DNA from: Fasciolopsis buskii | Taxonomy: Eukaryota > Platyhelminthes > Trematoda > Plagiorchiida > Fasciolidae | Length of the DNA stretch: 64,000 nucleotides | NCBI GenBank assembly: GCA_008360955.1 | Contig: LUCM01005840.1 | Location: forward strand, 3,943-67,942 | Direction of reading: 5' to 3' | In this document: positions 58,404 through 64,000 of the stretch, in pieces | How positions within the stretch are numbered: the stretch's first letter is position 1 | Layout of the letters: each line of letters opens with the position of its first letter | Notes under the pieces: model-generated | Seen by the model: the letters and a program-made list of their open reading frames with translations, nothing else | Told to the model about the DNA's origin: nothing | The model's database searches: none | Translations under genes and position numbers: made by a program

Positions 58404-61400
58404 TTTACCCGTCTAGACTTTTCTTCTTGGGCTTCTGCACTTATGACATAATGACGTACATACAACAGGATTAGAGACAATGGACACCCGAAATACTTAA
58501 GGAAGAAACCATGTACTTACGCAAAAGTCTACGGAGCTGGCCTTCGGCATGCTTCGCGCGGTTGGTGAGCGGTGTGAACACTTGAGGCGATGAGAATAGT
58601 GGGGACGAACTAACTTATTTTCTTTTTCACCTCTGATGATTGTGAAGCTACCATATCTTGATAAAGGATAATCAAGACAGACAAGGTGAAGCGGAGGAAA
58701 CTTCAAAGAAATATTCCGTCTTGGCTAGAGGGAGGTTTTCGGGTGCTAAACGACGAGGCAGACTGAAATCTGAAAGTCCTCTGGTCTTTTTATGGTGGGG
58801 TATCTTCGCAGTGACGGAGTGAAGCGGAACGTTGTTCTGAAGTATGCTCTGGTTAGCGGAAATGAACATTCAGTATATTGGTTGCAATAGGGGTTCAGCT
58901 TGCTGAGATTTAATCTGACTGATAACAGTATACAAGCCGATCACAACCAGCTACAGTTAACTGGCTATTATTTAGTTAAATCGCCCTCGAAATGCTAATA
59001 AACCCTATGCCAGCGACAGCTTATGGGACATCGGCAAGGAAAAATACACAAGACAATCTACAACTTAAAACAAGGAAGGTGAGGGATGAGCGACAGGACG
59101 GGGGATGGCCATGCTACCTGCAGCTCGCAGCTCTTTATACCGGTGCATCGGTTAACTTGTTCGGATCACGAGGAATTAATCGTTAATATCTATCTGCAAG
59201 AAATAGTCGATATTTTTTCAAATCCTTAACGTCTAGAAGGTGCCAAATGAGAGAACTCAACGAACCAAGAATCTGGCATCACCTTCCCTTACAAGGAAAT
59301 TCCACCCCGAGGCACATCTGCTAGCCCTCGAAAACCGTTATGGTACTATCAATAACCCTCCGCTGGTGGCAGGAAGGGTTACTTTAGTGAGGAGTCGTCG
59401 CATCTGTTACTACGCCACCTGTCCTCAGCTAGCGGCCGACTTCTACCAACTACCAGAAGTTATAACGACTCTGTTATCCTCCCGGAATTAGCCGTTTTTT
59501 CGTCCTTCGCACATGAAAATGAGATTTTGGAAGGCACAAAAGTACCCAGTGCCGGGACACCTGGCCCGTGTCAATACGAGATATCAAAGATGCCTGTGGT
59601 CTACTGTACACATTACACATGAACTAAACTATGCAAAAAGATGCAAGCTGTGGTAGCCGTTAAAGCCACAGTTCTCTTAACCAGTGTTGTATTCGAAAAG
59701 TGCACTCCTAAGACGCTGCATTTCCCAAAGTAAAGCTAAAGGCTTCTTATTCCCAATTTTGACTTCCTGAATCAGCTGGCGGATAAATACATCGTGTGTA
59801 AAGTCATTCCGAATGATGGCTGCTTCTTAGAAAGCTTCATGACTGCACGAATGTACTATGACGTTCCCAACCTGCGGGATCGAGTATGGTTAAGGCGTCA
59901 ACAATTCATTTGAAAAGACTGGCGCCGCTGGTTATCCCGTAATACTTTAACTTCACTCCAAATGTGGTATCCAGATTTCACGATCACTCCAGATTCTGGA
60001 CAACAGATGCAGAGTCAGGTCCCGCGCCTTTGGGTTCTGACGACGGTTCCCTCTGCGGATATGGTGAGTTATCTGAAAATCTGCGTCAATAAAACATGTT
60101 GAACAATCTCCAACCGGAAAACTTGGTCAGCAACAGTCGAACAAAAATGCAATCGCAAAAACAACAACGATAAAAATTTGCTGGCGAAAAAACGGCCCGC
60201 GATTCATTGGCTCACACTGCATTCCCACCCACTGTAACAGAGACTCAGTTCACAAGGTGGCACTTTTGTTTCAACCCGATAATTACCCATTCCTAATACT
60301 TCCGTACATCAGCAGCAACGAAAATGAGTTATTTTCTGCCCCCGCTGGTTCAGTTCTCTGGAAGCACGAAGGCCTGAACCCCCATTTCTGCTCCAGCTTT
60401 GACTTAACCCACCTCCACATCCGCAAAGGGTCGGCGGGTACGAATATGAATTTATCCATTTCGGTCTCTCAAAGGTATATCGATAGTGTGGTTCCTCAAA
60501 ACGCTGGCGGAAGACGGCCAGTACAACCATTTTGAAGATATCCTGACGGCGACTTACCTCCAGCTAAGTGCTATTCAAATAAACCAGCTTCTCGAGCACA
60601 GCGGTTGAACGCATTCACTATGGTCCACCAATCCAAACATGGAGCTTAAACCGACATATCCACTTCCCAATATGGCCTCTTGACGGATCATGCACCGTTA
60701 ATATGCTATCAGTTTTCGATGCTCTATCGAAGGCTTGCCATTAGTGTCAGAATTCATGTGCCGCGTTGGTCGATTTCCTGTAGGCTTTCTGCCACATTCC
60801 AATGTTATAGAAGCATCCAAGCTGCGCTGCTATCGGTCCCATGCTAGAAGTATTATTCAACCTCATAACGTGAAAATATTCGCGGTGGAGATAGGGAACG
60901 ACTGCTACGAATAATCGTTCGCAATTACTACATGACATGTGCTTTCCATTTATTCCTGTTCATGAAGTATTTAGTTTGCACAGAATTTATCTCATTTTTG
61001 ACTATTTGTCGAGTGGCTAGCGAATAAGGTTCACTGTTAAAGATATGGCTGCCACGTACATAAACCTTGACTCATGGGCTGTGCCGGAGAATTTGCAGAA
61101 TGATCTTGTTCTCTCTTGCGGTTCGCACCTAATTGGGCTATTCTTCGCTTTGGATCTTCGATGGATTATTCAGAACTTGTGTAGTTTATCTTTGCTTCGT
61201 GCTGCAAATCGTCTGCTGGCTTCACCTGAACCATGACTCGTTCGTTTTGGTGCTGCAGGAGAATTTCCTTTAATGTCTACAAGCCGGTCAGCAGTAGTTC
61301 AGGTAAAGCGAATAGTCGAGAACCCTCCGCCAACGCGGCCGCTTGCCCTTCAGTGATCAATCGATGCAAGTTCCTAGGTTTCTAGCCAGAAGGTAATTTT

Positions 61401-61681
61401 TCTTCCTTCTGCCGCCACCAACGTGCCAGCACGGCAGCGGTGCTTCTGAACATGATACACAAGTTGTTCACTCTAATAATAATTAACAACTTATGCACGG
61501 CCTGCAGGAACGTTGGTCGGCTCCATCCCAGAACTCCAGGGCTCTGATCGTACAACGTGGCCTAGTTAGAGGTCGACTTGGGCTAAACCACTGGTCATAA
61601 ACCTATCGTCCGTGAACGTTAAACCTCCAATCAATTGAGATGCAATGCATGTGAGTCCATCTGATTTAGCTCATCATCTTT
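58404..61681. other. Unassigned 3.3 kb
   Basis: Frames are below 95 codons on both strands and none is recognised. Confidence 0.4.
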
Positions 61682-61963
61682 TCACACCAGGTCAGGCAGA
61701 GAGGTTATTTGACCTCCGCTCTCCCTCTTCACTCTGAAAACAACGAATTTCGTCGGTCCGGTGTCTCCTACAGACATGGGATCCGTCTTTTTTGTCCATG
61801 TGATGTTAGCCCTATGCCCTCTTGAAGGAATCATGACATCATGGAGAAAGTTTGCTTCTTGGAAGAAGCTGTGCATTCTCCTTGGCCAAACTGATTGCGC
61901 CGGTCCTCTGAGTGTTTGCCAAACCAGACAAAAGCCATAGATTGAAAAGTTACAGACTCCCAC
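61682..61963 (-). mobile_element. CR1-like endonuclease fragment
   Basis: The minus frame has FLHDVMIPSRGHRANI, then TKKTDPMSVGDTGPTKFVVF and RVKRE. This fits the end of a CR1-type endonuclease (QHVxxPTRGxxxNxLDLVxTK, later PxGxSDHxVxxFxV), with the LDL and SDH boxes eroded. Its orientation is opposite to the RT that follows, so it belongs to a different copy. Confidence 0.4.
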
Positions 61964-62575
61964 TTGTCCCCAAGCAACATGTCTATTTTGGCGCCGGCGG
62001 GACTGTGAATATGCTTACTGGCACTGTGTGGTTGCTGCCTTTCTTCTCATTGTCTTTTGTTGCAGCTCGACCCTCACCCATCCAGCCCAAACGGAAGCTC
62101 ATGCACCCAGGGAAAATGGGCTAATTGGCCGCAGGTCCGCACAATGTCATGAACTTAAAACTTATGCCGCACATGAATGCCCGACTGCTCACTGGAAGTT
62201 ACGGAGTATCTGATTCACGTTCAGTAATAGACGCCTGACTTTGTGTGTGTTATCGGAAAATTTCTAGAACTTGTTTGGTCACATTGCTCTAAGATTTGGA
62301 AGAATCCCTGCAAAATCCTACAGAATAAATTTGCACACTTAAAATTTGTGAATTTTAAGGCAGCATACCTTAATGGAGGGCAACAATCGCAAAACCCACT
62401 GGCGGCGAAATCGATGCTGCAGAGTGCACATCAATGGGCAGAAAGAGCGAACTTCGATATAACAGAAAACCTTAGGAACAACGCAGTAATGCTGATCCAT
62501 GTTGAAAATGTAGCTACGAGCTTAATCTGACATGATTTGCTAAGTGATAGCCAAAAACTTATTAATCCTAGAGGC
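61964..62575. other. Unassigned 0.6 kb
   Basis: A 95-codon plus frame at 62243-62530 precedes the CR1-like linker and may be part of the same element, but shows no motif. Confidence 0.4.
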
Positions 62576-64000
62576 GCTCAGGTGGCTCACCTGGGTGTGG
62601 CGTCGGTTGGTGATCAGTACATCACGGACGGCCGCATCAAAGCAGACTTCCTGGCCAAGCACTTCAGTTTTCAACAGGGTTGACAGATGATCACAGAGGC
62701 CTAGCGCAAGATATCCCCCTGAAGACCATCGGTGATCTTTTGATAACAGATGGAAATGTATCAAGGCAATTGGAGAAGCTGAACAAAAGCAATGCGGCTG
62801 CGCCAGACAATATTAACCATGCATTATCAAGCAATTAGCCGGTATTGTCGCCGGCCTGGTGTGCAGACTTACCCAGGCCAGTACAGACTAAGGTAAAATA
62901 TCCAAAGGATGCAGCGCTGTTGCGGTTGCAGCTATAACTAGGGAAGGTTCGAAAGCTGTCATGGAAAATTTCAGGCCTAACCAGCATTTATGCTTGGTGA
63001 TGGAAATGTTAATCACGACCCATGTCCGCCAGTACCTACCTGTGCCTTCAATGCTCTACCAGTTTAGAATGGTCTCATGAAAAATAAATCCTGTTTCGCC
63101 TACTTCTTTTGCTTCCTGGATGAAGTTCATTGAAGGCCACGTGATGGAAATCGGGCTAAAGTAAGTTACCTTGATTCAGCAAGACTTTGCATCCAGTAGA
63201 ATATCGCATAATTTTAATCAGTTTAGAATAATCTGTTATCCGGGAGCAGGCTCACCAGTGGATGAAGGCGTTTCTCACAACGAGGAAATTCTACGCAACT
63301 GAAGGGGATAGATGCGCAGCTAGGCTGGAAGCAACGAGCGGCGTTCCTCAAGGGCCGGTGTTAGGGTCACAATTTTTCCTGCTATCTATCAGTTGTCTAC
63401 CCTATGAACCAAAATAACCTATCAACTTCGCCGACGGTGGTCGGACCTACGGAGAGAGGCGACCTCAGCAGCAATGTAGGGATTTACCCTAGACTGGACT
63501 GACAAGTAAACGTGCCCGTAAATGAGAGAAAAATTCTTTTTTTGATCCCGAAGCACAGAAAACCTCGGGGTAACATGTGGCCAGGGACTGTTAAATATGG
63601 ACCCATTTCGCACAATGCAGGAACCAACGACAATCCGCTTTTCAGGCTTAAAACGGACGATTCGGTTTACCGCGGCAGTCCAAAAGGTCAGAGGTGAAAT
63701 AATTGGAGTGAATTCTGCATTTTTGCGCAGCAAGTCGGAGGTGTGCGCACTCCTGCACAAGGCCTTAACAAGACAGCATATGAAACACTGTTTGTAGGTT
63801 TGGTTCTCCTTCGTCAAAAAGGAAGGCGTTTGTCTTTAGCGGTTACAGCGGATGGATTTGTTCCCGCGGGTCTCTTGTTTAAACGAACGAAGACGTTCCA
63901 TCGCGGTTGCATTTGCATGGCACACGCAAGCAGAGCTCATAAGCAACCGTCAAATGAGCCAAAGGCCTACGGCTTTCGACTGTCTTTTCGCCGTACCGGA
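62576..64000 (+). mobile_element. CR1-like reverse transcriptase, decayed, runs off the window
   Basis: ASVGDQYITDGRIKADFLAK then HFSF (62599-62670) is the linker before RT. LNKSNAAAPDNI (about 62778) is the first RT block. ATSGVPQGPVLGSQFFLLSI (63331-63390) is motif B, nearly perfect. NFADGG (63424-63441) is motif C, with FADD changed to FADG so the second catalytic Asp is lost. RGEIIGVNSAFLRSKSEVCA then LLHKALTRQHMKHCL (about 63690-63795) is the thumb, with VWFSFVKK and LQRMD after it. Motif A could not be found, and stops and frame changes are frequent. The C-terminus probably lies at or beyond the window end. Confidence 0.7.

Overview
This is eukaryotic DNA, almost certainly from a parasitic flatworm and most likely a digenean fluke. 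The inference rests on decayed RTE-, CR1/Jockey- and Penelope-type retroelements of the kind that crowd trematode genomes, and on one host gene with 32-103 bp introns at its 5' end and 1-2 kb introns at its 3' end, an intron-size gradient known from schistosomes. No rRNA, CRISPR array, prokaryotic operon or viral gene was seen. Most open frames are chance frames or broken pieces of retroelement proteins.

Layout. 1-466: (TG)n and the C-terminal tail of an RTE-type reverse transcriptase. 2271-5966: Penelope-like element (minus strand) in a 1,767-bp block that appears twice, separated by one N at 4199. 6440-10023: a CR1/Jockey-like element (plus) split by a third partial copy of that block (7710-8676), an N, and at 8678-8715 an exact 38-bp Nextera mate-pair junction adapter, which is laboratory sequence. 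11534-12967 and 15158-16732: two RTE-type relics (minus). 14072-14253: an orphan exon with strong splice signals. 17345-19065: RTE endonuclease (plus) running into a Jockey-like element at about 19066-21780.

22530-29385 (minus): the one recognisable host gene, LRRC56, a ciliary leucine-rich-repeat protein. I could build eight exons with consistent phases, giving a predicted 648 aa. A CR1-like relic (29750-32450, minus) lies just upstream of it.

34336-57179: a 22.8-kb inverted structure. Block A (1,608 bp) and block B (503 bp) of the left arm recur in reverse orientation in the right arm with only two mismatches noted, while flanking sequence is still alignable but much more diverged. Block A carries a promoter-like NRF1/ETS motif pair and unrecognised ORFs; block B carries the start of a non-LTR reverse transcriptase. 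The interior and the right side hold more retroelement debris (43750-44761, 49545-49721, 52958-53839, 61682-61963). The window ends in a CR1-like reverse transcriptase (62576-64000, plus) that runs off the edge.

What deserves attention: the assembly artefacts (adapter, N-joined duplicate), the gene-conversion-like inverted arms, and the micro-introns of LRRC56. I did not find a convincing new gene system; the closest candidates are the unrecognised ORFs and promoter-like motif shared by the two A arms.
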